A stretch of DNA of 64,000 nucleotides from Ilex aquifolium (Eukaryota > Streptophyta > Magnoliopsida > Aquifoliales > Aquifoliaceae). The stretch covers positions 17,147,089 through 17,211,088 of the forward strand of contig OX637405.1 of the NCBI GenBank assembly GCA_951799425.1, in the 5' to 3' direction. How positions within the stretch are numbered: position 1 is the stretch's first letter; every line of letters begins with the position of its first letter. A program made the position numbers and the translations under genes. Under the pieces are notes generated by a model. The model made no database searches, was not told the origin of the DNA, and was given only the letters and a program-made list of their open reading frames with translations. Shown here in pieces: positions 1 through 12,171 of this stretch.

Positions 1-192
1 AGATGCAAAAGTTGAGTTAAAATGCATGTAATGAGGCATTGAAATATATAATATTTTGTGCTCATCAGGAGACTCGGCTCAAACTTTGTGTTGTTTATGA
101 TCCCGATGAAGAGAATGTTATGCCGTAATGTCGGGTTATGCGGCATTAACAGGTACTTTCGCCGATTGATGGGTGATCAACAGGTTGACAAA
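1..192 (+). mobile_element. LTR tail of decayed Tekay-like element A, split by the CACTA insertion
   Basis: This is the last part of a long LTR whose left end lies outside the window. It aligns by eye with the end of the LTR remnant at 46240-46500: both share the order GATCCC..GATGTTATGCCG..GGTACTTTCG..TTGATGG. The alignment breaks at base 192 and resumes at 18494, where the LTR ends in GTCACA, so the CACTA element jumped into this LTR. Divergence from the comparable LTR is large, roughly one site in five by eye, which suggests an old copy. Confidence 0.75.
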
Positions 193-480
193 CACTACAA
201 GAAAAAGGGTCTTTTGTGACAAATTTTTTACGGCGGCTGTATTTGCCGTCACAAAAGGCGTATTTGAGACAATTTTTTGTGGCGGTTGTGTTTGCCGTCA
301 CAAAAATTGTGTTTATATCAATATTTTTGTTAATATCTATGGCAACTATTTTTTCTGTCGTAAATAGTGTCATCAACTCAAAAGAATTTTTGTATTTGAG
401 ACAACAATTTTTCCTGCCGCAAATAACATTTCATAAACTCAATGAATTGTTTGTATTTGTGGTAGCTATTTTCCCGTTGC
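193..480 (+). repeat. CACTA left terminal and subterminal repeats
   Basis: The 5'-terminal CACTA motif is followed by short repeated units in both orientations, such as TTTGTGACAAATTTTTTACGG, GCCGTCACAAAA, TTTGAGACAATTTTTTG and GTGGCGG. In this superfamily the subterminal repeats are the binding sites of the TnpA-type protein that brings the two ends together. The same units recur in opposite orientation at 18120-18493. Confidence 0.8.
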
Positions 481-2169
481 ATATAATATTTCATAAAACA
501 TTAAAACGTTGTTTTACATTAAAAAATAGTTTATAGTTTAAAGAAGAAAAACTCTAAAAAAAAATTTGTATTGGCCACAACTATTTTTCATATTACAAGT
601 AGTTTTCATATTACGTAGTTTTACATCAAAACACAACTTTTAGTTCAAAGAAAAAAAAATTAAACCCTACAAAGTCGATTTTTTATATCAAAATTTGGGG
701 TGTCAAAATATGACACAACCCATTAACACGACACAAAATTAGTGCATGGGTTTGGGTCTTCCTTTAAATCACCTGTTTAGTAAATTAGTGGACCCAACAC
801 GATACGATTAATAAACGAATCAGGTATTGGTGAAACCAATCAAAAGATACACGCCACGACTCGTTTATATACAATTTATAAAATATTTGTACACGATAGA
901 AATCTGATATGACATAATTCGTTAGAAACGAATTAATAAACGAATCGAGTATGAGTTGAGTGTTTGTTTTTATAGGAACCAGGGTGGCTCACGGAAATTT
1001 GAGACGTAAAGCGAAAACATTAAATGAGGGTTTTTTATTTTTAATATTAATCTTTTAAAAAATAATTTATATCTAATATATAATTTTTAATTTTTAATGT
1101 GAGAGAGAGACAGGAGAAGGACGTGCTAGTGTTGCCGAGAAAAAAATTTTAACTTTTGTTTTGTTCAATGTTTAATTTTAACTTTTTTTTTTTTAATTTT
1201 TTTACTTATTTGTACAAATAGAGAGAAAATAGTAGGGGTAAATACGAGTTGATTTTTGAATAATTTTTATTTTATTTATTTATTTTAGGTGTCTAATATT
1301 ACGAATTGGATCATTGACCCAAATTATTACACTAAAATTTTTGACTTTTCTTAATTTTTTGAGGCCTTTTTTGTAGGGTTTACAATTTAAAGGATTTAAA
1401 TTTTTTCTGGATTAGTAATATATCTAAAATTATGGGGCCTTTTAAAAATTTAGGGCCTAAAGCCCAAGGATTTTTTTTTAATGCTGTTGGAGTATAACCC
1501 AAACTCTCCAAATGTTTTATTCATTATTTATTTGGTATTAATTTACAATTAGAATTTTAATGGGTTTAAGAGTTTTGACCCATAGAGTATTCTAGTTAGT
1601 TTGGTATAGTTTAATTAAAGTTATAATAGGCTTAGTTTGATTTGGTTTTAAAAGACTTGGTGAAAATTTTTCTTCTTTAATTGGGAAGTCTTGAACAGTA
1701 GCTATGATGAACACAATTCCTTTGTTTTGACGTTGAGCATTGACATGTTTCGTCGATTTCATAATTTTTTTTTCTTTATTTTTTTTCTTGTTTTGTTTTG
1801 TTTTTTTTTTGATTAATTGTGTGTGTGAAGTTATTTTGAGTGCTTAATTATTTTGGGATCGTACACGATTGATAGACCTATCAAAAACTAAGAGACGATA
1901 TTAATTTTTTGTTGCCTATAAAATTATTAATTTTTTGTTGTCTATGCCACAATTGCAAAAAAAAAAAAACAAACCAAAAAAATTTAGCACTGGTCTCTAC
2001 CCACGCCCCCCTCTTTTCCTTTTTCCCTCCTTTTTTAGCCCTTTTTTCTCTTTTGTTTCGTATTCCCTCTTTTTTTGTCTTCTTCTCCAAGCGGCAGGCC
2101 CTTGTTTTCTTCCCAGCGGAGTGACAAGTACAAGTAAATGTTTTTCTCTTATTTTTCTTATTCCCTCTT
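481..2169. other. AT-rich CACTA 5' region without genes
   Basis: Strongly AT-rich DNA with long T runs, a GA-rich patch near 1100 and a C/T-rich patch at 2000-2090. Short open frames here have no recognisable domain and low-complexity composition. A block at 700-970 mentioning GACACAACCCATTAACACG resembles dispersed non-coding plant repeats, but I could not find terminal repeats or target duplications to define it. Confidence 0.5.
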
Positions 2170-4339
2170 TGTAACACCCCGAATTTTCTTTTATATATTT
2201 ATAGAGATATATATATATAGTAAATAATATTTGTAAAGATGTAGATATATGTAGTGACATAAGAATAAACCGTAGGAATAAATGCTATGAAGACAATTTG
2301 ATTGGGAAGTTACGTGTCGAAGATGTTTAAACTTGGAAAGAGTGATTAGACAAGTTTCTAAATGTTTGTAGGTCAAAATAATGATTCCATTGAATCCGGA
2401 AGGTCGAAAAACATTGGGAGTGGTAATATGGATGTATTGGAAGTTAGGAAGTGTCTCGGAGTTAAAATACACTTAAGCGAGAATTTGGGTAAAAATGGGT
2501 ATTGAACACTACTTAGTGTTTTGGCCATAACTTTTTATCCTTAAGTCCAATTGATCTGAAATTTTTACAGTAGATAGTAGACATCTAGGGCTACAAAAGT
2601 ATGTCTCATGAAAAATTTCCAATTCGACCTCTAAATGGGTCAAAACTGCATTGGAAGTTGAAACAAAAATCTGGAAGTCAAATCGTACCGGTACGCTGAA
2701 CTCCAGAAGCTAGATCGTACCGGTACGCCCGATAGAAACCAGCCCGATCCGACTGCGGGTCTTTCTCCATTTCTTCCACTATAAATACTTAAGGCCGACT
2801 ATTTGAGCCTCATTTCACCCATCCAAACCCTAGGCACCCTTAGAGAGCAAAAGAGGGAGAGAAAAGCATAAAAATTGGGAGAGATTTACAAGATCAAAGC
2901 CCTAGTTTTCAAGATTTCACTTCTCCATCCATTCCCTCTTCTATAATTTCACTTCACCCTCACTCAAACCTCTTAGAACCAAAAGAGAAAGTAGCAAGGG
3001 AGCAAGAAAAAGGGGAAAATGGAGTCTTTAAAGCTTGGGTTGCTAGAGATACTTGGTTGAGGTAGGGGATTTCTTCCTATTCTCTTACATTGAGGCTAGG
3101 GTTAAACTATATGTATTCTTTTGGTTCAAAATCATATATATTTGCTATTATTTACTTGATTCGTGATCCTCTTGCATTTATTACCATGTTTTAAACATTG
3201 TAGTAGTTGGGTAACCATTAAAGGTCCCTTTTTCATTCTCAAACCCTAGTTTTAAGAAAAAGGAATCTTTCCTCTTTACATTTTCCTTGTTCTCACCATC
3301 ACAACCTTAGTGTTTGATATTGTATAACAAAATAATGTTTATGGTGATCTCTTGCTCTTTTTCTTCCATTTTGCTATGGTACACATTGTGAAAATTGGGG
3401 ACTTGTGTAATTGTTGTTTATGAGAGATATTTGTTGGTATTTTATCTCTTGGGTGGTTGTACGATACAAACATGGATTACTATGGACCGGGGATCATGTA
3501 GTGGGTATACGTCTTTATATGCCACGCGGGTATGAACTTTTCCTACCACATGGAGTGGGTAGACGCCTTTGTACGCCGTGTGGGTATAAACTTTTCATAT
3601 CGCTAATGATCACGGTTTAGTAACGTGGGTGGTATCGGGCACACCGTGTGGGTCATCGTGCATTGTACCAAATACGATTTCTGCAAGAGTTTTGGGGTAG
3701 TATGGGATGCCACAAGAACTTGTGGAAATGGTGTATGGTGGGATGGATTATGTTTTGGGGAATTGATTCTTATTGGTATCTTGTGTTCATTTATTCTTTT
3801 AATTACCGTGGTTCCTTAAACTTGAGATCTATTTAAAATGTCCTGCTTTTCCTTCAAAATGTTATATATGCTATTTGTGAAAATGAGACCAACCGTTTTA
3901 TATGCTTTCCTAAACCTTGTTTGAGTTTGGGAAGATTTTGCTACAGAGCTTCGTGCTCATCCCCTACAATTAACATTTTTCAGATTATGCTATAGAGGAG
4001 GAGCTTGGCGCTAATGAGCAGGGCCTTGGGGAAGCCTCATTAGAGGGGTACCTGGATCCCGAGTGGGACAGTTAGAGATGCCCTTTTACTTTTGTACTAG
4101 ACTAGGAACCAATATGTACAAACATTGTAAAGTCTAGTTTTCTTTTGTAATTCCGCTGCGCTACATTATTAAATTTTTGAGATGTAAATGCCATGGTTGG
4201 GCATATTCTTTTGGAGAATGATGTAAATATTTTATGGATGATGAATGAAGTTTAATTTATTTATGGATGATATTAGTGCTCTCATGATGTGAATGTTTTA
4301 GAATGTAATGTCGTCCAGGGTAGTATTTGGGGCGTTACA
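2170..4339 (+). mobile_element. Solo LTR (GGGGCGTTACA family), inserted in the CACTA element
   Basis: The unit begins TGTAACACCCCGAATTTT and ends GGGGCGTTACA, the classic TG..CA ends of a plant Ty3/gypsy LTR. It is flanked by CTCTT (2165-2169) and CTCTC (4340-4344), a near-perfect 5-bp duplication. No internal region or second LTR is present, so it is a solo LTR. A TATA-like box (CTATAAATACT) lies at about 2780. Two copies of the palindrome CGTACCGGTACG lie at 2685-2728, about 60-90 bp upstream. A related solo LTR is at 48997-61333. The 60-70 aa open frames inside it are LTR sequence, not genes. Confidence 0.85.
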
Positions 4340-6366
4340 CTCTCTCTCTCTCTCGCTCGGTTTCGGGTAAAATTCTTGATTGCCTTTTGATTTGTAATTT
4401 TTTTTTTATGTTTTCTTTATTCGAATGATATTCAAGGTAAGTGTGATAATTCTCCTCAATTTCATATTTATAGAATTTGTCGGATTGATATTTATTTTTA
4501 ATTATATTCAAATTGAGTTTCAATAATTTTAAGACGGTTCATCTCATATGAAAGATTCGGGATAAATAAGTGTGGGAATTAGATTGAGATCGTGTTTCAA
4601 CTAGTCTAGAGAAATTTTGATTCCTGACAAGTCCAAGTGTTGGATTCGTAATGATGATTGCTTGGTATATAATTAATAGATACGAAATTGATTAATACAA
4701 AATCATACACAAGATCGTGTTCTACACAAATTGATTGCTTTTACACTATGAACTAAAATACTAAAAATATTAAGGACTAATACCTAACCATATTGTTAGA
4801 TTACTAGCAGTTGTTCGTGACTAAAGGTGCTAAATATAAAAAAAAATCACAAATAATTATCCATACCTAAAGAAATTGTATAACACAAAACATCGTCAAT
4901 CAACTTTTCTCCAAAAACATGACGATTTATCTTCTTAAAATTACAAAAAATTGTTATGGACAGAAACAGGGGTAGAAATGAAAATTAAAACTTGTCTTGT
5001 TAACAGGAATGGATATACATTTTTTAAGTAGGTGGGTGGTTTTTTTTTTTTTTTTGGGGGGGGATGTCTGAATTCAGCTTGCATACAGTAAGAAATTTAC
5101 TACCCAAACCTCTAATCATTTTTCACTACTTGCATTCTCTCACCAAACAAACTTAATCCCAAACAAATGACTTGAAGTCTCAAGTCTGCATAATGAATAA
5201 CAAAGCACCTATAGGGAAAAAAAATTTACGTGGCAGAACCGAACTAGAAACTTAACATTTAGTTTAAAATATAAGGTTGTTGCTAGTAGCATAATGCAAT
5301 AAAGTAGTATTCTAATACACTGCATTCTTTAAAACTGATAATATTGATTATGCTTTGGGAACATGAACGTCCATCACTTTGAAATAAAGTGTGTTCCTCA
5401 GTTAGAACCAACATAGAATCTGTCAAAAATATTGGAATATCACATGCCAACCCGTTAACTAACTGTAACTAAAAGGCAGCTGTAAAGAAGAAACTAGGTT
5501 CATTGGCCTCGATATTAAGTCAATGTTTTGGTTGAGTTGTGAGTCCCAATAGAATAACATTTCAATGAGTGCTCACTGCTCAACCATTACCTTTGGCTAG
5601 AACCTGAAATGAAATAAAAGGTAAATTGTTATTTTGAACTTAAGCTATGTCTACTTAACTAAATTCGTAATTGAAGAAATTAAGCAAAGAATAAAAGGCC
5701 TTCTGGATAGCTACCATAATTTTGCATCTACTGTCCAGCCTACCGACATGTGCATATGGTTGTAGAAACATTGTAGCTATTAGTACTAATCCTCTAATCT
5801 GACCATTGTATTTCCCTATGGAACCCAAAAAAAAAAAGACGAATAATATTGAGCATTTGTATTGTATATTTGGTAACAATGAGCTAGATAAAAGTCCAAT
5901 GAAATCATATACTAGATTTGATTTGTATATCTTGCAAATATTTAGAGCATTCCTTCTCCAAGGCAAAGCTATCCACCTTAATGAGTCATTCTAGGTTTGT
6001 ATTGGTATCAACTTTGCGACATATTTGGTTTACCTTTTTCATGAAAATGTTTAGTCAAACTAATTCTTTTTGCATAGATATAGACTCTGTTATATAATAT
6101 TGAATTTTTTCAGTATTACACATTAGTTGGAGGAAATTATGTATGATGTTGATTCTCTTTGAATGGAATATTGTGTATCAAAATGTTCCCATTAGAGTAT
6201 CCTTTTTCCAGAAAGGTTGTAATCCATATGTTTTCTTTTTCTAATTGTTTTTTTGAGGTTGGTTACAATGTTTTGAGTTTGAATTTGGAATGTGTCATGT
6301 TGAATCTTGTTGCTAAATAATCCATGGAACCCAAATTATATTTTTTTGTTATTTATTATCGCATAC
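4340..6366. other. CACTA DNA upstream of the transposase gene
   Basis: About 2 kb of AT-rich DNA between the solo LTR and the transposase start, with a T-run/G-run tract at 5040-5063. No domain, tRNA or defined repeat was recognised. In CACTA elements this interval normally holds the promoter and the untranslated first exon of the transposase gene. The open frames at 5655-5994 overlap on opposite strands and show no protein-like features. Confidence 0.5.
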
Positions 6367-9300
6367 ATGAGTTGGATTGACTTACCAAATAGGGTCTCAC
6401 AGGAGTACTTGGATGGGGTTAAGCAATTTCTTACGTTTGCATACACCAATAAGCATAAAGGTTCAACAATTTATTGCCCGTGTAAGAGATGTGGAAATTG
6501 CTTCTTTCAGTCAAGAGAAGAAGTATGGGACCATCTTATTTCCAATGGCTTCTTAAAGAAGTACAAGAATTGGATTAACCATGGGGAACCCTACATGCCA
6601 TTGTATGGCAATCAGGAAAACAAAACTTCAGTTGATTCACATCTTCAAGTTAATATGGTCGAAATGGTACATGAGGCAATGGGAATTCCAAATGGAGGTT
6701 CAAACGTTGAAGATGAAGTAATTGCAGAAGATCTCTAGTCAGGGCCCAAGGAAGAAACTACAAAGTATTTTAAACTTCTACATGACGCAAAAAGTGAATT
6801 GTATCCAGGGTGTATACATTTCACTGCATTGTCATTTATTGTTCAACTACTACATTTGAAGGTGCTCAATGGATGGACAAACAAGTCATTTACAATGTTG
6901 CTTTAGTTGCTAATCAAGGCTTTCCCTGAGGGAGTCAGACTTCCAAGTTCATATTACGAAGCCCAAAAAATAACAGATGATTCGGGTTTCACATATAAAA
7001 CATGGGATGCATGCCCTAATAACTGTATGTTGTTCAGAACTGAGGATGAAGGGCGTGATGAATGTGAGATATGCAATACTTCTAGATGGAAACAGTTCGA
7101 AGGTAATCCAAATGGTACCGTGTCATGTGAAAAACGAATAGCTGCAAAACAGGTGAGGTATTTCCCTTTGAAGCAAAGGCTGCAAAGACTATTTATGTCA
7201 GCAAAAACCTCTTTCCTAATGAGATGGCATGCAAAGGAATGGCCCGATGACGGTGTATTTAGGCATCCAACTGACTCTCTTTCTTGGGAGCATAATTTAA
7301 TAAGGCATAACCTCGATGTAATGCATATAGAGAATAATTTTTGTGACAATGTTTAGTGGACAATATTAGGAGTTGTGGGAAAATCAAAGGACAACTTGAA
7401 TGCACGACGTGATCTACAAGAAATAGATATTAGAAAACCACTACACCCACAGTCAAGGGAGTCTGGTAAAGTGTAGTTACCTCCTGCACAATTTTCCATG
7501 AGTAAGGATGACAAACATAAATTTTGCAAAGTACTAAAGGGGGTCCGAGTACCAGACGGATATGCATCCAATATCTCACGACGTGTGAATTTACAAGAAC
7601 GAAGTATTGGAGGTCTTAAGAGTCATGACAACCATATTCTAATGCAGCAACTTAATCCTTTGGCTATCCGAAAATTATTGCCTAAGAATGTAGTTCAAGC
7701 CATAATTGAACTTAGTAATTTCTTTAGTCAATTATGCTCAAAAGTGAACCGTGCAACAGACTTAGAATATATTTAGGACCGTATTGTGCTAACACTTTGT
7801 CACCTTGAGAAAATATTTGTACCCTCCTTCTTTGATATAATGGAGCACTTGTCTATACATTTAGTTGAAGAAGCATTACTTGCTGGTGCAGTGCAGTTTC
7901 GATGGATGTATCCCATTGAAAGGTCAGTGATACTTCTTAATTATTATGTTTGTTAAAATTACTATCAAAATGCAGTTGTCATCTTTTTTCCAATGAATTA
8001 TGTCATGCCTTGTAACATTTATAGGTATCTTCTTACTCTCGAACAATATGTCTGTAACCGGGCTCATCCAGAGGCCTCAATTGCCAAAGGTTACTTGATG
8101 GAAGAATGCATGAATTTTTGTGCAAGATATCTTAGCGTCATCGAAACCAAGTCTAACAAACCTTTGAGAAATTATGATTGTGGTGAGAACTTAGGTCGTG
8201 CTGTGGGGGAGAACCTTCAAATTCTACTTGATAATGTGACATGGACACAGACTCATCGGTATGTTTTATTCAATACTGATTCAGTTGCACCGTTCATAAA
8301 GTAAGTCATATATTTCAAACAAAACTTTGATAATTTTAATTTTATTTATATATGTAATTTAATTATTACTTTGACCTTACTCAGCGATCACCTTGCAGTC
8401 CTTCGGAGTCAAATGCCTCGTACAGATGATCATCACATTCGTCGCAAGCACATTGAAACATTCCCTATGTGGTTTATGGAACATGTATGTATGAATTGCA
8501 TGACATAATGTACTTGATTTATATTATATATATTTGTATATTGTATATGAACTTAACGTTAATCATTTTTTTAACATATTAAAAATAGGTTCAAACCATG
8601 CAGAGGTCAAATAATGTTGAATATTCAGACAAAATTAATAGATTGGCAAATGGTCCTCAAAATTCAGTAAGGAGATTTAAAGCATACGTTATCAATGAGT
8701 TTCGTTTTTGCATAAAGGACGTGGATAATTGTCGAAGCACTCAAAATAGTGGTATCACATTAACAGTAAATATCGTGAGTTATTCTAGTAGGAAAGACAA
8801 TAATCCTCGCATGGGAGATGTGTCCTATTATGGAGTCTTAACAAACATTGTTGAAATTTGATACACTAATGATATGAAGTATGTACTATTCAAGTGTGAT
8901 TGGATTGATAACAATATAGGGAAAATGTAAAACCTGGGAAAATTTGAACTTTTTCTGAAAAAGGGCAAAATGGTAATTCTCCACCCTTATGCGTATTTGA
9001 AATAATCATGTTCTAGACCTCGGATGAGGAAACGGAGTGCGCCATTGGATTCGCAACGCGAAATCTAGTAATCACCTGAAATTTCGTCGAATTCCGAGAT
9101 AGTCGGATTTTTGCACGTCGTTCGAGGCGACTACGTGGCGAATGACATTTTAAAGGTCCCCAATAATGGATTTTATAAAATTTCCTTATAATTGGATTAA
9201 AGTTCCAATAAAATTCATTTGGACTTAATCCGGGACTTAATGAATCATTTCGGGACGAAAAACGGACCCGGACGAGGGGGGGCATGTGGCGCGACGTGCA

Positions 9301-12171
9301 CCGCGCATCGGGGTTATAAATATCCACAAATATCTGTGTTTTAGACACAAAAACCAGTGTGTTTACTGGTCTGGACGTTGGGGAGAAAAGAGAAGGAAAA
9401 AAATTCATCTCCAAGCTTCCCGCTCCGATTCCGGGAGTTCCGTCGGTCGGAATTCGTCGATTCAAAAGGCAAAGTTCATCTACGCAACGAGGGCTACGCG
9501 TGGGTACCAAAAACAACAAGTTTCACCGAAGGTGAACGGGTGGGGGTGTACGAAAATCAAGATTCGAGTTGTATTTCTTTGCTCGGATTCCGTCGAGCTA
9601 GAAGGGAGAAGTGATCACGTCGACGAGGGCTACTCGTGGGTACCAAAAATGAAGATTTTCACCGAAGGTGAAAAATCGGGATTTGGAAATATCAAGCTTC
9701 GAGTTGGGTTTTCGGGTCTTAGGAGCTTCCTACGGGATTCTCAAGCTACAAGAGGTAGGGGTTCTCCTACTTGGGTTGATTTCTTACCTAGAATGCCTAT
9801 GATTATGGCTTGGTATATATATATAGATATGTATACATATTTATATGTATATAGTTATGGAATAATGAAGAAAATTGGTAGGTTGTTAGAAAAATTACAC
9901 TTGCCTTTTTTGTGGAATTTAGGTAAAATAATTTTATCCTAAATTGTTATGTAGAAATTGTCTATTGAAATTTCTTGAATTATATGAAAGTTGGGCATGA
10001 TATGTGCTACCATAATTGTTTGCCTTGAATGTGTTCAAAAAAAATGCCTAAGTTGGTGGAAATGGTTATTTTAATAAAATTGAAATAACATACTTGAAAT
10101 TGTGATAAAGTTAAGTTATATGTTTATGATATGAGCTACATGAAAATTTGTGATTGTTGATATATGATTTTAATATATATTGGCATGGTGAAAGATTGTG
10201 AGAATTACATGCTTATGATGTAAATTGTCATGGGATTTGATGAAATGAATTGGAGTAGTTCATGTGGCATACATTGCATATTGAATATTGAATTATTGAT
10301 GTAATGATTCATTACATTGCATGGCACGGGAACATCGCATACATGGACATTGTGTCATAGGGATGTTTGTGCATGGGTGTTTGTACCACAAGCTATGTGG
10401 TATTATGGGAGTCTAATATGGAGATAAATTGCTCATTGGCATTCATGACATATTGGGCATAAGGTGATGTCACATTCATGGGAAACTTGCATGAGTGTGG
10501 CGGGGTAGTTGCATATATCAATCATCATGCTTGGTGGTTGGTGGATGGGCTCGGGAAAGTTGGATTGATTATTCAACTGAGTCGCATGGTTGCATGAAAA
10601 AGAAGAAAAATATTGGGTCGGGGTTAGCAAGAAGGGGCAAGACGACCTCTCGGGTGCAAGGCCCGATGTTTCGGATACGCACTTCCGTTGGTATAAGAGC
10701 CCATAAAGTGTGTTGGTGTACGCGGCACCGTTGGTGGAAAGAGTCCATAAATCCCGTGTCGGTTGAGTTCCGTTGGTGGAAGTCCATAAACGCCCACCCC
10801 AAAGAAAGACCCGGAGATTTTCTTAAATTAGTTATTGGGTGAGTAATACCAATGGTGGAGGCTCGGGGTGTGTTACATGATTGAGTCTCATCTCACTCAT
10901 GGCATGTCGTACACATTGGCATTTGCATTGTGTTGTCGAGCCGGGAAGGGCTCGGGGTGAGTGCATAAATGAGTCACATCTCATTTCATGATACATCAAA
11001 CACGTTGGCATTAGCATTGTGTTGAGGAGCCAGGGAGGGCTCGAGTTGAGTACATGAGTCTCATCTCATTTCATGGGGCTTAGGTAGCCCGGTTTAACAT
11101 ACATGGCATTGACATGTAAAGGGAGTCAGAGTGGACTCGGGTTGAGTGCACATGGGTGGGTCTCACCTCATTCATGGCATGACATTATAGCATTACATCA
11201 TTTAATTGTATATTATTTGATGGAATGGTTACGGATTTATGGATGTTGCATGTGAACATTTCATATGCATATAGGTTGAGGAGTAGCCTCTGTAGGAAAT
11301 ACTCTACTGGGCGTTGGCTCACCCTATACGGGAACACATTTCAGGTGGGAGAGATACACCGGCGGATGGCTCCATTTTGGATCCTCATGCTTGAAGAAAG
11401 CCGCATGTGGCTTTACTTAATGTTTTGTGTAATTACATGTTAGAAACTATATTTTGGGGCATGTAATGCGTAAAATAATTGTAATAGAACTTATAAAGAC
11501 TATTGTTAGATTAGCCTTTCATGTTTTGATTTAAGTATGGTTAATTGGACCCAGTGTGGCCAATGTTTACTTATACATGGACCCGGTGCGGCCATTGCTT
11601 TATATTTGACCTCGGATGGGTCTGGTAATTGTGTATTGCACAGGTTGGGTATTGGGTAGAGCTCCCCATACAAAGGAGACTCTGCCCAAATTTCGTTAAG
11701 TTATGGACCCCGGTAAATGGGGCATAACAGTGTGATATCGAGATACTAGGTATCTACAGGTATTCCACGGGTTGATGGGTAATCAACGGACCCCCGGATT
11801 TTGGGGTGTCACAGAAAAAAGAAGATGGTTTTAAATTCACACTGGTCAACTTCAACCATTTGTTGTATCGAGAAGATCGGTTGACAAATGAACCTTTCAT
11901 CTTAGCATCCCAAGCAGAGCAGGTTTGGTATGTTGAAGACCCTTTGGAACCAGATTGGCATGTTGCTGTGAAGATGTCACAGAGGGACTTATTTGATATG
12001 CAATCTAATGACCTACAGTCAGAGTCTTTTATTAATCAAGAATTGGATGAAAATGTGATGATTCGCGATGATAATACTGGTTGGGTGAGACAAGAAGTAG
12101 AAGGAGTATCAATTACCTTAAATGATGATGTTCCAATCGATGTTGAAATGGATGGTAATAAAGATAGTTGA
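6367..12171 (+). pseudogene. CACTA transposase (TnpD-like), decayed and interrupted by a solo LTR
   Basis: The protein starts at ATG 6367 (MSWIDLPNRVSQEYLDGVKQ), the N-terminal transposase-associated domain with its CPCKRCGN cysteines. Next come a Transposase_21-like region (6780-7360, with WDACPNNCMLF and CEICNTSRWK), a DUF4218-like region (7500-8300, with MEHLSIHLVEEA and YMEQY-like LTLEQYVCNRAHPEASIA) and a DUF4216-like region (8589-8920, 11819 onward). Exon boundaries read well: 6367-7922, 8025-8300, 8385-8484, 8589-8920, each with GT..AG introns. Coding resumes beyond the solo LTR (8926-11813) and ends at TGA 12169-12171. In-frame stops sit at 6736, 6904, 7354, 7474, 7774 and 8859, so it is a pseudogene. 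Its role in an intact element is to cut at the CACTA ends. Confidence 0.9.
8926..11813 (+). mobile_element. Solo LTR, Tekay-like family, inserted in the CACTA transposase
   Basis: Starts TGTAAAACCTGGG and ends TTTTGGGGTGTCACA, with the perfect 5-bp duplication GAAAA at 8921-8925 and 11814-11818. Its landmarks match the LTRs of elements B and E: a TATA-like GGTTATAAATATCC near 9312, an AG|GTAGGGG motif at 9755, and the block GGCTCACCCTATACGGGAA before TTTCAG at 11344. A stretch of about 140 bp in the leader part is present twice (around 9480-9540 and 9615-9680). At 2888 bp it is longer than most related LTRs here. Confidence 0.9.

Noticed and set aside
3411-3836. Overlapping plus-strand open frames in the solo LTR
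   Set aside because: They lie in LTR DNA made of imperfect GGGTAT..CTTT units, overlap in two frames and have no family features.
5655-5994. Open frames on both strands in the CACTA upstream region
   Set aside because: They mirror each other on opposite strands, are rich in residues expected from AT-rich DNA, and have no domain or exon context.
10495-10842. A 115-residue frame within the solo LTR at 8926-11813
   Set aside because: It spans non-coding LTR repeats and is not kept open in the related LTR copies.
11806-12171. A separate gene starting MSQKKEDGF at 11806
   Set aside because: The first codons come from the end of the solo LTR; the rest is the continuation of the CACTA transposase, so the ATG is a by-product of the insertion.
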